Origin: Schaalia sp. JY-X169
GTDB taxonomy: Bacteria > Actinomycetota > Actinomycetes > Actinomycetales > Actinomycetaceae
Length of the DNA: 64,000 nucleotides
Direction: 5' to 3'
Assembly (NCBI RefSeq): GCF_014069575.1
Contig: NZ_CP059675.1
Span: forward strand, 1,674,001-1,738,000
Shown: positions 53,576-63,252 of the stretch, piece after piece
Position numbering within the stretch: position 1 is the first letter of the stretch
Layout: the number at the start of each line of letters is the position of its first letter
Notes under the pieces: model-generated
What the model was told of the DNA's origin: nothing
The model's database searches: none
The model's input: only the letters and a program-made list of their open reading frames with translations
Position numbers and translations under genes: made by a program

Positions 53576-54463
53576 TCAGGCAGCTTTTGTTGCTTGTTGG
53601 TTCATGATGGTTTCGAAATCGATGGGAGTCAATTTCCCGAGACGGGCTTGTCGGCGTCGGCGGTGGTAGGTCCTCTCGATCCACCACACGATTGCTATGC
53701 GTAGTTGTTCGTGGCTGTCCCATACTTGCTGGTTAAGGACATTCTTTTGCAGGAGAGCGAAGAAACTTTCCATAGCTGCATTGTTACCGGCCGCCCCGAC
53801 ACGGCCCATGCTCCCAACCAACCCATGGCGTGCTAGAGCTCGCAGGAATTTGCGGGAACGAAACTGAGATCCACGGTCGGAATGAACCTTGCAGCCCGCA
53901 ACATTGCCGCGCATGCGCACCGCGTTCTCTAAAGCATTCACGGCGAGACTGGCTGTCATTCTGGACTCAATGGAGTACCCCACGACACGGTTTGAGAAGG
54001 CATCTTTGATGGCACACAGGTAGAGCTTGCCTTCCTTAGTCCAATGCTCCGAAATGTCAGTCAGCCACAGCTCGTTGGGGCCGGTAGCGGTGAACTGGTG
54101 GCGAATCACCCCATGCTTATCTTCATAGGCGCACAGATCATCATGGACCGGAGGGCCAGGCTTCTTCCCGTTTCTGCCCTTCTTCTTCCCAAAAGTAGAC
54201 CACCACTGGTTTTCTGAGCAGATCTTCCACGCGGTCCGATCACACATATCTTGACCGGCGTCTTCGGCTTCGTCAGCCAGGAGACGGTACCCGAACTGGG
54301 AATCATCCTTATGTGCGTCATACAAGGCATTAGCCCAATACGCCTCCCTCCATTCGGTATCGCTCACTGGCTGCTTCAACCAGCGGTAATAAGGGGCTCT
54401 GGAGAGCTTCAACACCCGCAAGGACACCGAGATGGAGATACCATCTACAGCGAGCTCCCTCAC
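53576..54463 (-). CDS. IS3-family transposase OrfB (DDE integrase core)
   Basis: The 295-residue protein has an N-terminal helical domain (SLRVLKLSRAPYYRWLKQPV) and an rve integrase core with D at WLTDISEHW, D at HSDRGSQFRS and E at NNAAMESFFALLQ, the DDE triad with the usual spacing. Its own GTG at 54463 shares one base with the orfA stop. Normal expression is probably as an OrfAB fusion by -1 frameshifting at the A4G run in orfA (54478-54481, sequence GGAAAAGG on the coding strand); the -1 frame is open from there into orfB. Confidence 0.92.
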   Translation of the reverse strand: MRELAVDGISISVSLRVLKLSRAPYYRWLKQPVSDTEWREAYWANALYDAHKDDSQFGYRLLADEAEDAGQDMCDRTAWKICSENQWWSTFGKKKGRNGKKPGPPVHDDLCAYEDKHGVIRHQFTATGPNELWLTDISEHWTKEGKLYLCAIKDAFSNRVVGYSIESRMTASLAVNALENAVRMRGNVAGCKVHSDRGSQFRSRKFLRALARHGLVGSMGRVGAAGNNAAMESFFALLQKNVLNQQVWDSHEQLRIAIVWWIERTYHRRRRQARLGKLTPIDFETIMNQQATKAA

Positions 54464-54768
54464 TAGCGGGTATAGCCTTTTCCCGGGAGATTCGCCTGGG
54501 ACAAATAGGTCGCTGCTCGGCGCAGGACCTCATTTTCTTGCTCAAGTAAGCGATTACGCTTACGAAGCTCCCGAAGCTCCGCTACCTCGGCTTTAGTAGC
54601 CCCCGGTTTTTCCCCAGACTCCACTCTCTCCTCACGCAACCACTTATCCAGTGTCCCCACATGGATCCCGAAATCCTTCGCGATCATCTTGATCGTCACT
54701 CCGGGCTCTCGGGCCGCAACCACTCGCAGCACATCATCACGGAATTCTTTTGGATACGCAGTAGGCAT
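54463..54768 (-). CDS. IS3-family OrfA (helix-turn-helix and leucine zipper)
   Basis: The 101-residue protein has a transposase_8 HTH (YPKEFRDDVLRVVAAREPG, IAKDFGIHVGTLDKWLREE) and a coiled-coil region (AELRELRKRNRLLEQENEVL) that mediates dimerisation. It lies 40 bp inside the right terminal repeat, and its last codons include the likely slippery site for OrfAB production. A GGA-type purine run precedes ATG 54768. Confidence 0.92.
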   Translation of the reverse strand: MPTAYPKEFRDDVLRVVAAREPGVTIKMIAKDFGIHVGTLDKWLREERVESGEKPGATKAEVAELRELRKRNRLLEQENEVLRRAATYLSQANLPGKGYTR

Positions 54769-54836
54769 AACAACATCCTTCCAGGCCAGTAGTGAAACTA
54801 GCCAGATCAGATGTCACCCAAACGTGCAGCAGACCC

Positions 54837-55919
54837 TTACTACGTTTACGCTGTTTCACTTGCGCCCTGTGTCAAACCTATTGGTCCGAGCAAGTGCCGG
54901 TGAATCTAGCGGCATCCGGCTCGAAACTCACGCGGGCAGCCATCAACTGGGCGCTGGTATCAGTGGTGTTGGATGGTTTGAGCATCAACGCTGTGGCACG
55001 GAATCTGGGGACGGCGTGGAACACTGTCAATGACGCCGTGTTAGAAGCGGGCTACACGCATTTGATCAGTGATCCCACCCGTTTTGATGGGGTCACCACC
55101 ATCGGGGTGGATGAACACTGCTGGCGGCACGTGGGATGGCGCTCAGACTGGTTCGTAACCGTCATTATCGACTTGACTCCCCGCAGTGATGGCAGGCCAG
55201 CACGCCTGTTAGACATGATCCCGGGCCGATCCAAACAAGTACTTGCCTCCTGGCTGAAGGGCCAGGCCACTCAGTTCAGGTTGAACGTGAAAACCGTGGC
55301 CATGGATGGATTCACTGGCTATAAAAGCGCGGTGCGAGAAGTCCTCAAAAGTGCCACCACGGTAATGGATCCCTTCCACGTGGTACGCCTAGTCGGTGAC
55401 AAGGTAACCCAGTGCCGCCAAAGACTCCAACAAGAAACCCTAGGACGTAGAGGACGAAAAAATGATCCTCTCTACCAGGCGCGCCGCCTGCTCCTAACAC
55501 GTAACAAACTGTTAAGTGAAACGGCTGCACCCAAAGTTGATGCCATCTTGCAAGACCCCCAATATGAGGCCCTGACACGAATATGGAGTCTCTACCAAGC
55601 TGTGATCGCCGCCTATGAAAGCCCCAACCGCACAAAGGGTCGCAACAAACTCGCTTCCATAATCGACGCACTAGGTGCCATCAACACCAAGGGCTTTCCC
55701 GAACTGCGTTCCCTAGCACGCACCCTACGAAACCGCAGAGATGACATCCTGGCCTACTTCACCCACCCCCACTCCTCCAACGGACCAACCGAAGCCATCA
55801 ACGGCCGCCTCGAACACCTCCGCGGAATCGCCCTAGGATTCCGAAACCTCCAAAACTACATCCACCGCAGCCTCCTCCACACCGGAGGATTCAAAAACAA
55901 CCTACAGCCCCTATTATGA
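54837..55919 (+). pseudogene. ISL3-family transposase missing its N-terminus
   Basis: About 360 codons remain from LLRLRCFTCALCQTYW, part of the N-terminal zinc-finger region, through GVDEHCWRHVGWRSDWFVTV, AMDGFTGYKSAVREVL, MDPFHVVRLVGDKVTQCRQR and GPTEAINGRLEHLRGIALGF to the C-terminus. These blocks match ISL3 transposases of the IS31831/IS1207 type, normally about 430 residues. The IS3 element interrupts the 5' end. Removing it and one TTACT keeps the frame open into 53461-53543, which may hold part of the missing sequence. It is probably inactive. An apparent start at 54792 is IS3 DNA. Confidence 0.9.
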
Positions 55920-56422
55920 AGAGCCGGGAAACCTTCGCGGGGCGCGTCACGGGCTTTTACAGGCAGCAGTCGATCTTGGGCCATGACATCACCACCCAGG
56001 TTCTCCGCAACGGAATCGCGGTCAACGCGGAGGCGGCGCAGGCTTTGCAGTTGGACCCAACCGATGAGCTCATTGTGCTGGAACGGCTCCGCTATGTGAA
56101 CGGCGCACTACACCAGCACGTTGAAACCTACCTGCCTGCAAGCAAGTACCCGGGAGTCTTAGCGCACGACTTCTCAAGCGGGTCCCTTTTCGACTACCTC
56201 GAGCAAGCCTACGAGGTAGTGATGAGCCGCAACGATCTCCTGGCGCGCGTGGAGGTCCCAAGCCCGGCCATGGCACACCTCTTGCAAGCCAAACCCGGCA
56301 CTGCGATCCTCGCAGTTGACTCAACCGTGTACTCCGACGCAGACACGCCCGTGGCGTTCGGAATAGCGCGTCACACCCCCGAGAACAGCGAGATCAGCTT
56401 CAGCATGCGCAACCCTAGCTAA
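55916..56422 (+). pseudogene. GntR/HutC-family regulator reduced to its UTRA effector domain
   Basis: About 165 codons contain GFYRQQSILGHDITTQVLR, LIVLERLRYVNGALHQHVET, YLPASKYPGVLAHDFSSGSL, and VDSTVYSDADTPVAFGI: a complete UTRA ligand-binding domain. The N-terminal GntR winged helix (about 70 residues) is absent; ISL3 sequence ends at 55919, exactly where it should be. The apparent ATG 55916 is supplied by the IS junction. Such a fragment could bind ligand but not DNA. It overlaps the convergent carB stop by 8 bases. It may be the former regulator of the lost ascorbate-type PTS genes, which is speculative. Confidence 0.85.
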
Positions 56423-59400
56423 TCGTCGCGTGCCACTCCTGGAGCGACCTCACCCTCTCACTGCCGCGCAAGTACTCAGCGATACCAAGGGCCGCCATGT
56501 ACGCCTCCGAAGTGGTGGTCACGTAAGGTACCTTGGCGCGAATCGCAGCCTTACGGATGATGCTGTCGTCATGCTCGGCGTCTGACCCCGCAGGCGAGTT
56601 AATCACTAGTTGCGCCCGACCCTCCTGAATCGCATCGACAACATTTGATGACCCCTCATGCACCTTCCTCAGAACCTCCGCGGGAATCCCACGCTCTTGA
56701 AGGTAGGTTGCGGTCCCCTCTGTGGCGAGAAGCTTGAAACCATTGGCTCGTAAGGTGCTGGCTGCAGCAAGCAGGTTGTCACCGGAGCTGCCCGGCCCCT
56801 CATCGATTCGATCACGCTGCGCCACGGTGATGAGGGCGGCACCACTGGTTGGAAGTTTCGCCTGGGCCGCCTCTTCACTCTTGAAGAATGCCAAGCCAGG
56901 CAAAGTGGACAACCCCAAGACCTCCCCCGTTGAACGCATCTCCGGGCCCAGCACCGGATCGACCTCGGGGAACATGTTGAAGGGGAAGACAGACTCTTTG
57001 GCCCCAAAATAGGGGACATTCTTCTCCGTCAAGTTCAGGGATTCCAAGGATTCACCCAGCATGAGCTTGGTCGCCAACGAGGCCATATTGACATCGCAGA
57101 CTTTCGAGACCAGCGGGACCGTCCTCGACGCCCTCGGGTTGGCCTCAAGAACATAAACCACGCCACCTGAGATCGCGTACTGAACGTTGATCAGGCCAAC
57201 CACCCCAAGTTCCACGGCAATCCGGCGCGTGTAATCCTTAATCGTGGCTAGGTGTTCCGCGGGAATCGTCACGCTGGGAATCATCGCGGCGGAGTCCCCG
57301 GAGTGGATTCCCGCGTACTCAACATGTTCAAGAACCGCGGGAACAAACGCCTCAACGCCGTCACTGAGAGCGTCGGCCTCACATTCGAGGGCGTTTTCCA
57401 GGAACTGGTCGATAAGGATGGGTGAACCGCCCTCGGCCGCATCCATGTAGCGGCGGAGATTGTCATCATCGTGGATGATCTCCATGCCGCGTCCGCCAAG
57501 AACGTAGTTAGGGCGGACGATCACGGGGTAGCCGATGCGAGCGGCTGCATCCAGCGCCTCCGCAGTAGTCACCACCATGTCGGCCTGAGGCATGGGGATT
57601 TCCAGGCGATCCATCATCGCCCGGAAGAGGTCGCGGTCTTCCGCAAGATCAATCGTCTCCGGCGACGTGCCGATGATCGGAACTCCGGCATCCTTCAACT
57701 GCTGCGCGATGTTCAACGGAGTTTGCCCACCAAACTGACACACCACGCCCTCGGGCTTTTCGCGTTCAACAATGGCGAGGACGTCCTCGACCGTTAGTGG
57801 CTCGAAGTAGAGCCGATCAGCAGTGTCATAGTCGGTTGAGACGGTTTCGGGGTTGCAGTTGACCATGATGGTCTCGTAGCCTGCGTCCCGCAGAGTGTAG
57901 GCGGCGTGAACGCAACAGTAATCAAACTCAATACCCTGGCCAATGCGGTTCGGGCCGCCACCAAGGACCATGACACGCGGAGCTTTGCCGTCGAGGTCGA
58001 GAGTCGAACCCGACCCGTCCTCCGGCTCTCGCGTGTAGGTGGAGTAGTAGTATTCGGCGTCCTCGACGCCAGACACCGGGATGGCTTCATAGCGGTGCAT
58101 GATTCCGGCGGCTCTGCGGGCGTCGCGCAGTTCGGCCTCGGACACACCGAGCAGATCGGCCAGATAGGCGTCGCTGAGCCCCGCTTCCTTAGCGTTGCGA
58201 AGGGTGTCGTCCGGAAGGTCTCCAAGTGCGCCGGCAAACTGCACAACTGCTTCCTCGGCGGCGACCACCTGCGCCATCTGCTCCAGGAACCACACGTCGA
58301 TAGCAGTTAGCTCCGCGAGGACGGTCGGTGACATGCCGCGACGAAGCGCTTCGTAGAGGACGTACTGACGATCGGACGAGGGCGTAATACACGCCTTGAT
58401 AAGCGCATCTTGGTCGAGGCGGCACAGTTTGGGAACGTCCCCTAGGCCATCACGGCCGTTCTCCAAGCTCCGCGTCGCCTTACCGAGCGCTTCCTGGTAG
58501 GTCTTGGCAATGCTCATGACCTCACCAACTGCGCGCATCTGCGTGCCCAACTCATCACGGGCTGCCGGGAATTTTTCAAATGCCCAGCGCGCCACCTTCG
58601 CCACGACATAGTCGCCGCTGGGGGTGTACTTCTCTAGGGATCCGTCACGCCAGTAGGGGATTTCATCCAGCGTGAGTCCTGCCGCAAGAAGGGTCGAAAC
58701 CATGGCAATGGGTAGTCCCGTTGCTTTGGAGGCGAGGGCGGAACTGCGAGAAGTGCGCGGATTGATCTCGATAACGACAACGCGCCCACTCTTTGGATCA
58801 TGCGCCAACTGCACGTTGGTGCCGCCGATAACACCCACTTCGCTGACGATTCTGTGGGCGATTTCTTCCAGGCGGTCCTGCAGGGCCTGGTCGATTGTCA
58901 GCATTGGCGCGGTACAGAATGAGTCGCCGGTGTGCACGCCGACGGGATCAACGTTTTCGATGAAGCAGACGGAAATCATCTGGTTCTTCGCGTCCCGAAT
59001 GACCTCGACTTCAAGTTCCTGCCAGCCAAGGATCGACTCTTCAACAAGGATTTGGTCGATGGGTGAAGCCTGGATCCCGCGGGCTGCGACAATGCGCATC
59101 TCGTCCTCGTCATCCACAAAACCGCCGCCGGTTCCCCCCATCGTGTAGGCCGGACGAACGACAATTGGGTAGCCGACCTCGGCAGCGAAGTCGAGGGCAT
59201 CCTCAACCGTCGTGACAGTCTTGGAAGCCGGCGTGTCGACACCTATTTGGGCCATGACACGTTTGAAGGTTTCACGGTCTTCCCCACGCTCAATAACGTC
59301 GCGAGTAATCCCGATCATCTGTACGTCGTGAGCCGCCAGAATGCCCTTTTCATCCAGCTGCATCGACAGGTTGAGGGCTGTCTGACCACCCAGGTTGGGC

Positions 59401-59660
59401 AGGAGCGCATCGGGGCGGGAAGCCTTAATAATCTGCTCAAGGCTTGGCACTGTGAGTGGCTCAATGTAAGTGGCGTCCGCCATCACAGGGTCGGTCATGA
59501 TGGTTGCGGGGTTGGAGTTGACCAGGGTTACGTCATACCCCAGGCGTCGCAGGGCTTTGCAGGCCTGAGTGCCGGAGTAGTCGAACTCGCAGGCCTGCCC
59601 AATCACAATGGGGCCAGAGCCAATGATGAGAACTTTGGCAATGTCAGTGCGCTTCGGCAT
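56415..59660 (-). CDS. carB: Carbamoyl-phosphate synthase large subunit
   Basis: The 1081-residue protein starts at ATG 59660 behind AGGAGGATC. It has two homologous synthetase halves, each beginning with a GGGPNRIGQGIEFDY or GSGPIVIGQACEFDY motif, ATP-grasp folds (RPAYTMGGTGGGF, RPNYVLGGRGMEI), an oligomerisation region in between and a C-terminal MGS-like regulatory domain (FKLLATEGTATYLQERGIP) that usually binds UMP or other effectors. It makes carbamoyl phosphate from glutamine-derived ammonia, bicarbonate and 2 ATP for pyrimidine and arginine synthesis, with CarA. carA is not adjacent: the upstream neighbour is divergent rmuC. Confidence 0.97.
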   Translation of the reverse strand: MPKRTDIAKVLIIGSGPIVIGQACEFDYSGTQACKALRRLGYDVTLVNSNPATIMTDPVMADATYIEPLTVPSLEQIIKASRPDALLPNLGGQTALNLSMQLDEKGILAAHDVQMIGITRDVIERGEDRETFKRVMAQIGVDTPASKTVTTVEDALDFAAEVGYPIVVRPAYTMGGTGGGFVDDEDEMRIVAARGIQASPIDQILVEESILGWQELEVEVIRDAKNQMISVCFIENVDPVGVHTGDSFCTAPMLTIDQALQDRLEEIAHRIVSEVGVIGGTNVQLAHDPKSGRVVVIEINPRTSRSSALASKATGLPIAMVSTLLAAGLTLDEIPYWRDGSLEKYTPSGDYVVAKVARWAFEKFPAARDELGTQMRAVGEVMSIAKTYQEALGKATRSLENGRDGLGDVPKLCRLDQDALIKACITPSSDRQYVLYEALRRGMSPTVLAELTAIDVWFLEQMAQVVAAEEAVVQFAGALGDLPDDTLRNAKEAGLSDAYLADLLGVSEAELRDARRAAGIMHRYEAIPVSGVEDAEYYYSTYTREPEDGSGSTLDLDGKAPRVMVLGGGPNRIGQGIEFDYCCVHAAYTLRDAGYETIMVNCNPETVSTDYDTADRLYFEPLTVEDVLAIVEREKPEGVVCQFGGQTPLNIAQQLKDAGVPIIGTSPETIDLAEDRDLFRAMMDRLEIPMPQADMVVTTAEALDAAARIGYPVIVRPNYVLGGRGMEIIHDDDNLRRYMDAAEGGSPILIDQFLENALECEADALSDGVEAFVPAVLEHVEYAGIHSGDSAAMIPSVTIPAEHLATIKDYTRRIAVELGVVGLINVQYAISGGVVYVLEANPRASRTVPLVSKVCDVNMASLATKLMLGESLESLNLTEKNVPYFGAKESVFPFNMFPEVDPVLGPEMRSTGEVLGLSTLPGLAFFKSEEAAQAKLPTSGAALITVAQRDRIDEGPGSSGDNLLAAASTLRANGFKLLATEGTATYLQERGIPAEVLRKVHEGSSNVVDAIQEGRAQLVINSPAGSDAEHDDSIIRKAAIRAKVPYVTTTSEAYMAALGIAEYLRGSERVRSLQEWHATIS

Positions 59661-59864
59661 GACGATCCTCCTGGACCTAGACTGCAGACCGCAAATTTAG
59701 AGGCTGCTCTTGAGCCTAAAACGCTTGGCGCATCTTGCGCGTTGCGTGCTCACCGATGGGACTTCAGTTGCGCGCCCGACAAAAATGCGCATCGCGTCGT
59801 GGGGCTGGATCAATATGTCGGAACCACGCTCTAGGGTGGGGGATCTTAGAAAGGCAGGGTAAGC

Positions 59865-61196
59865 ATGAGTGTTTGGGTAAGTGGGCTCCTGATCGTGTCG
59901 GTGTTACTAACACTGATAATGGCGCTGGTGGCAGTTTGGCTCCTGATACGCAACGGGACCGGTAAGGACGCCGACTTGGTCAGGCAGTTAGCGGGACTGC
60001 GTCAGCAACTGCAGATTGTTGAAGCAACATCCGGGTCCAGGTCGGTTGAACTGCAGCAGGTCTTAGAATCACGACTGGCTGGCATCGCGACACGCAACAG
60101 TGAGGACGCGGCTCTGCGGGCACGCAATGAGTCTGTGATGCGTGAAGAGCTACAGCGCACCCTTGGTGAGCGCCTCTCCCAAATGGACATGCGGCTTGCT
60201 GAACTGGCACGGGCGCAGAACGCAGGGCTCTTGCAGATGAGGGCAGACAACGCCACTGAAATGGAGAAAATGCGCGCCAGCAATGAGGCTGCACTGGAGA
60301 AAATGCGCGTGACGGTCGATGAGAAACTGCAGGGAACGCTTGAGAAGCGCTTGGGAGAATCGTTCCAACTGGTGTCGGATAGGTTAGAACAGGTGCAGCG
60401 GGGGCTTGGAGAAATGCAGAGCCTCGCAACAGATGTCGGTGGGCTGAAGCGTGTTCTCTCCAACGTGAAGACCAGGGGCGCATGGGGGGAAGTGCAGTTG
60501 TCACGTCAGCTAGAGGACATTCTCACTATCGGTCAGTACGAAGAGAACGTGGAAATCCGCCCGGGGTCCCGTGAGCGTGTTGAGTTCGCCGTGAAGCTTC
60601 CAGGACGCACCGATGACGCAACTGTCTACCTCCCCATTGACTCCAAGTTTCCACAAGAGTCCTATGAGCGTCTTCTCGAAGCACAAGAGGGCGGGGATCT
60701 GGCAGAGATTGCAGCTGCCACCAGGGAACTTGAGAAAGCACTGCGCATCCAAGCGGGACTCATCAGTGAGAAGTACATTGCAGCGCCCCACTCCACCGAC
60801 TTCGCCATCATGTATCTCCCTACAGAAGGGCTGTTTGCCGAAGCACTGCGGATGCCGGGCTTCGCCGCGGACCTCCAATCCAAGAAGCGCGTCATCATCA
60901 CCGGGCCCACGACCCTGATGTCCCTGCTCAACAGTTTGCAAATGGGCTTCAAGACGCTCGCGATTGAAAGGCGTTCGTCCGAAGTGTGGCAGGTGCTGTC
61001 TGCAGCGAAAGCCGAGTTTGTGAAGTATGGCCAAGTTTGGGAGAAGCTGGGGAAGCAACTGAAGACTGCTCAGACCACAGTTGAAGAAGCGGGACGACGC
61101 ACGCGAGCCGTCGAACGCCGCTTGCGAACAGTTGAAGAGTGGGATGGCCAGGTAGTGGGCAGCGAAGCGGTTATTGAGATCCCATCATTATCCTAA
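59865..61196 (+). CDS. rmuC: RmuC-family DNA recombination protein
   Basis: The 443-residue protein has one N-terminal membrane helix ([20 protein letters not shown]), a long coiled coil (about 35-170, rich in Arg, Glu, Met and Ala) and the RmuC domain ([55 protein letters not shown]). RmuC limits inversions at short inverted repeats and carries a nuclease-like fold. That is interesting given how many long palindromes this window holds. ATG 59865 follows AAAGGCAGGG. It is divergent from carB across a 204-bp spacer. Confidence 0.92.
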   Translation: MSVWVSGLLIVSVLLTLIMALVAVWLLIRNGTGKDADLVRQLAGLRQQLQIVEATSGSRSVELQQVLESRLAGIATRNSEDAALRARNESVMREELQRTLGERLSQMDMRLAELARAQNAGLLQMRADNATEMEKMRASNEAALEKMRVTVDEKLQGTLEKRLGESFQLVSDRLEQVQRGLGEMQSLATDVGGLKRVLSNVKTRGAWGEVQLSRQLEDILTIGQYEENVEIRPGSRERVEFAVKLPGRTDDATVYLPIDSKFPQESYERLLEAQEGGDLAEIAAATRELEKALRIQAGLISEKYIAAPHSTDFAIMYLPTEGLFAEALRMPGFAADLQSKKRVIITGPTTLMSLLNSLQMGFKTLAIERRSSEVWQVLSAAKAEFVKYGQVWEKLGKQLKTAQTTVEEAGRRTRAVERRLRTVEEWDGQVVGSEAVIEIPSLS

Positions 61197-61290
61197 AGGC
61201 GTCCGTGCAATCATCCAGGGCAGCCCGACGCAACCGGCCTGCGGCAGCCCCCTACAGCGTTCAGAGCAGAGCAGATTCGGCAGGTTTACC

Positions 61291-62592
61291 ATGACATCAA
61301 CGTCCACCAATGCTTACCCCCAGGTGCCTACTGCGTGGTACAACATTGCTGCTGACCTTCCGGAACCGATCCCGCCGCACCTGAACCCGGGAACTGGTGA
61401 ACCGATCACTGTTGATGAGCTGCAGGCATTGTTTCCCCGGGCACTCTCGGAACAAGAACTGTCGACGGAGCGCTATATTCCCATTCCGGAACCCGTCCGC
61501 GAAGTTTACGCGTCCTATCGCCGCACGCCCCTTCTGAGGGCACGCCGCCTCGAGAAGGCTCTGGGCACGAACTCCCACATCTACTTGAAGTTTGAAGGTG
61601 CCAGCCCTGTTGGCAGCCACAAACCAAACTCCGCAATCGCGCAGGCATACTTCAACTCTGAGGAAGGCATCACCAAGCTAACAACCGAAACCGGGGCAGG
61701 ACAGTGGGGCAGTTCGCTGGCGCTCGCAGGAGCCATGTTCGGCATTGATGTTGAAGTTTGGCAGGTGAAGGCCAGTTACGACTCGAAACCCTACCGTCGC
61801 TACCTGATGGAGCTGTACGGAGGCAAGGTTCATTCCAGCCCGTCAGACCTCACTGAGGCGGGGCGGGCAATTCTGCAGCAGCAGCCCGACACGTCAGGCA
61901 GCCTCGGCATGGCAGTTAGTGAAGCAGTTGAAGTAGCCATGAAGGACCCCCAAGCTCGTTATGCGTTGGGATCCGTGCTGAACCACGTCGTGCTTCACCA
62001 AACCGTCATTGGCCAAGAGGCGATAGCACAGTTGGAAGAGTACGGCGAAGGAGCCCCCGACGTAGTCATCGGGTGTGCAGGGGGCGGCTCAAACCTGGCG
62101 GGCCTGGCTTTCCCCTTCCTCAAAGATGTCATCAGTGGCGATGCGGACACTAAGGTGATTGCTGCTGAACCTGCTGCTTGCCCCTCTCTAACAGAGGGCG
62201 AATACCGTTACGACTTCGGGGATTTCACCGGCATGACCCCGCTGCTGAAGATGTACACCCTCGGCAAAGATTTCGTCCCGGACCCAATCCACGCGGGTGG
62301 GCTTCGCTACCACGGGATGGCCCCAGCCCTCAGCCACACGGTGAATCTGGGTTACGTCTCCCCCGTTGCAATCCAGCAGGATGACGCCTTCAACGCTGGC
62401 ATCCTTTTGGCCCGAACCGAAGGAATTGTGCCGGCCCCCGAATCCACCCATGCGCTTGCCGCCGCGATCGATCACGTCCTCGAAAACGATGATGAGGAAG
62501 TGATTGTCATTGGCCTATCTGGACACGGACAACTGGACCTGCCTTCCTACCAGTCGTTCCTTCCCACCTACAAGAACCCTGCGGAGGCCTAG
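61291..62592 (+). CDS. TrpB-like PLP enzyme (TrpB2 type)
   Basis: ATG 61291 gives a 433-residue protein; a longer frame to 61174 only reads back into rmuC DNA. Motifs: [31 protein letters not shown] with the PLP Lys, [16 protein letters not shown], the phosphate-binding [35 protein letters not shown] and a C-terminal [13 protein letters not shown]. The long N-terminal segment and overall sequence are typical of TrpB2, the second tryptophan synthase beta type, which often works without TrpA. No trp genes are near, so it may salvage indole or act on another serine-like substrate. Confidence 0.9.
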   Translation: MTSTSTNAYPQVPTAWYNIAADLPEPIPPHLNPGTGEPITVDELQALFPRALSEQELSTERYIPIPEPVREVYASYRRTPLLRARRLEKALGTNSHIYLKFEGASPVGSHKPNSAIAQAYFNSEEGITKLTTETGAGQWGSSLALAGAMFGIDVEVWQVKASYDSKPYRRYLMELYGGKVHSSPSDLTEAGRAILQQQPDTSGSLGMAVSEAVEVAMKDPQARYALGSVLNHVVLHQTVIGQEAIAQLEEYGEGAPDVVIGCAGGGSNLAGLAFPFLKDVISGDADTKVIAAEPAACPSLTEGEYRYDFGDFTGMTPLLKMYTLGKDFVPDPIHAGGLRYHGMAPALSHTVNLGYVSPVAIQQDDAFNAGILLARTEGIVPAPESTHALAAAIDHVLENDDEEVIVIGLSGHGQLDLPSYQSFLPTYKNPAEA

Positions 62593-62603
62593 AGCAGGCA
62601 CAT

Positions 62604-62687
62604 CGTGAAATGTATACGTGGGGGCGAAATGATCGCTTGGGGTACGTACCCCAAGGCCACTCTTGCTCCCCACGTATACATTTCACG
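62604..62687. repeat. Nested palindromic element, family 2 copy 2
   Basis: CGTGAAATGTATACGTGGGG (62604-62623) is the exact reverse complement of 62668-62687. Inside lies a second perfect palindrome, CTTGGGGTACGTACCCCAAG (62636-62655), followed by GGCCACT. The architecture is the same as at 49183-49266. It lies 12 bp after the TrpB2 stop, before a convergent gene, so it may also terminate transcription. Confidence 0.88.
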
Positions 62688-62752
62688 AAAGTGCGGCGGA
62701 AGAGGCTCATTCCGCGCAGGGGTCGCTGCGGCGGAAGAAGTTCGTCGCAGTT

Positions 62753-63252
62753 CTACGCGATAATAACGATCCGCCCTCGCAAGAGTCCCGAAGCAAGATC
62801 TTCGTATGCCTGCCGAACCTCAGAGAGGCGATACGTCGCGGCCCCTCTCCCTCGCAGGCGGCCTTCGCGCATCAGGTGGTTCATGGCATGCGCTGCCGCG
62901 GCCAAGTCATCAACCGATGCATTGCTTATCGCGAAGCCACGAACGCTAACATCGCGCGTGTAGAGCTCACCTACGGGAAGCTCAAGAATGCGTTCCATCC
63001 CCGCAGTTAGCAGGATTCGACCACCGCGAACTTGGTGATGCCAGAGCCAACGTCGGCAACCACGCCCACGGCATCGCGACCCACGATGAAAGGAAACTGC
63101 AAGGTCGTTTGGTACTGTCCCGAAAGGATGTAGCGATCGATGTGGTTTGCTTCGCTAGCAACGAGGCGCACCAAGACGTCACATCTGCCAAGGACAGGCA
63201 GTGGCACTTCTTCTGTCGTGATTCTTTCAGGTCCGCCGTAGTCGTGAATCAC
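62753..63252 (-). pseudogene. Zinc-type alcohol dehydrogenase/quinone oxidoreductase with an internal deletion
   Basis: The N-terminal part (63252 to about 63015) reads VIHDYGGPERITTEEVPLPV, GQYQTTLQFPFIVGRDAVGV and VADVGSGITKF, the catalytic-domain start of an MDR quinone reductase. It then stops. In another frame, from about 63020, the sequence reads GGRILLTAGMERILELPVG and FAISNASVDDLAAAAHAM to YRLSEVRQAYEDLASG, the C-terminal part. The NADPH-binding middle, roughly 150 residues, is missing and the halves are out of frame. AAGGAGG at 63326-63333 marks the original upstream start region; an in-frame extension reads DKTLAAVIHD. A dead gene. Confidence 0.85.

Larger units (their letters stand above)
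53544..54836 (-). mobile_element. Intact IS3-family insertion sequence with target duplication
   Basis: The terminal inverted repeats are about 26 bp: GGGACTGCTGCACGTTTAGG (from 53545) and, at the other end, GGGTCTGCTGCACGTTTGGG read from 54836 inward. TTACT flanks both ends (53539-53543 and 54837-54841), a 5-bp direct target duplication. Two overlapping genes, orfA and orfB, fill the element. Intact ends, duplication and genes indicate a recent insertion. It lies against the 5' part of an ISL3 transposase. Confidence 0.93.

Noticed and set aside
59661-59864. Riboswitch or attenuator upstream of carB
   Set aside because: I could not find a convincing stem set, anti-terminator or known riboswitch core; only scattered short repeats.
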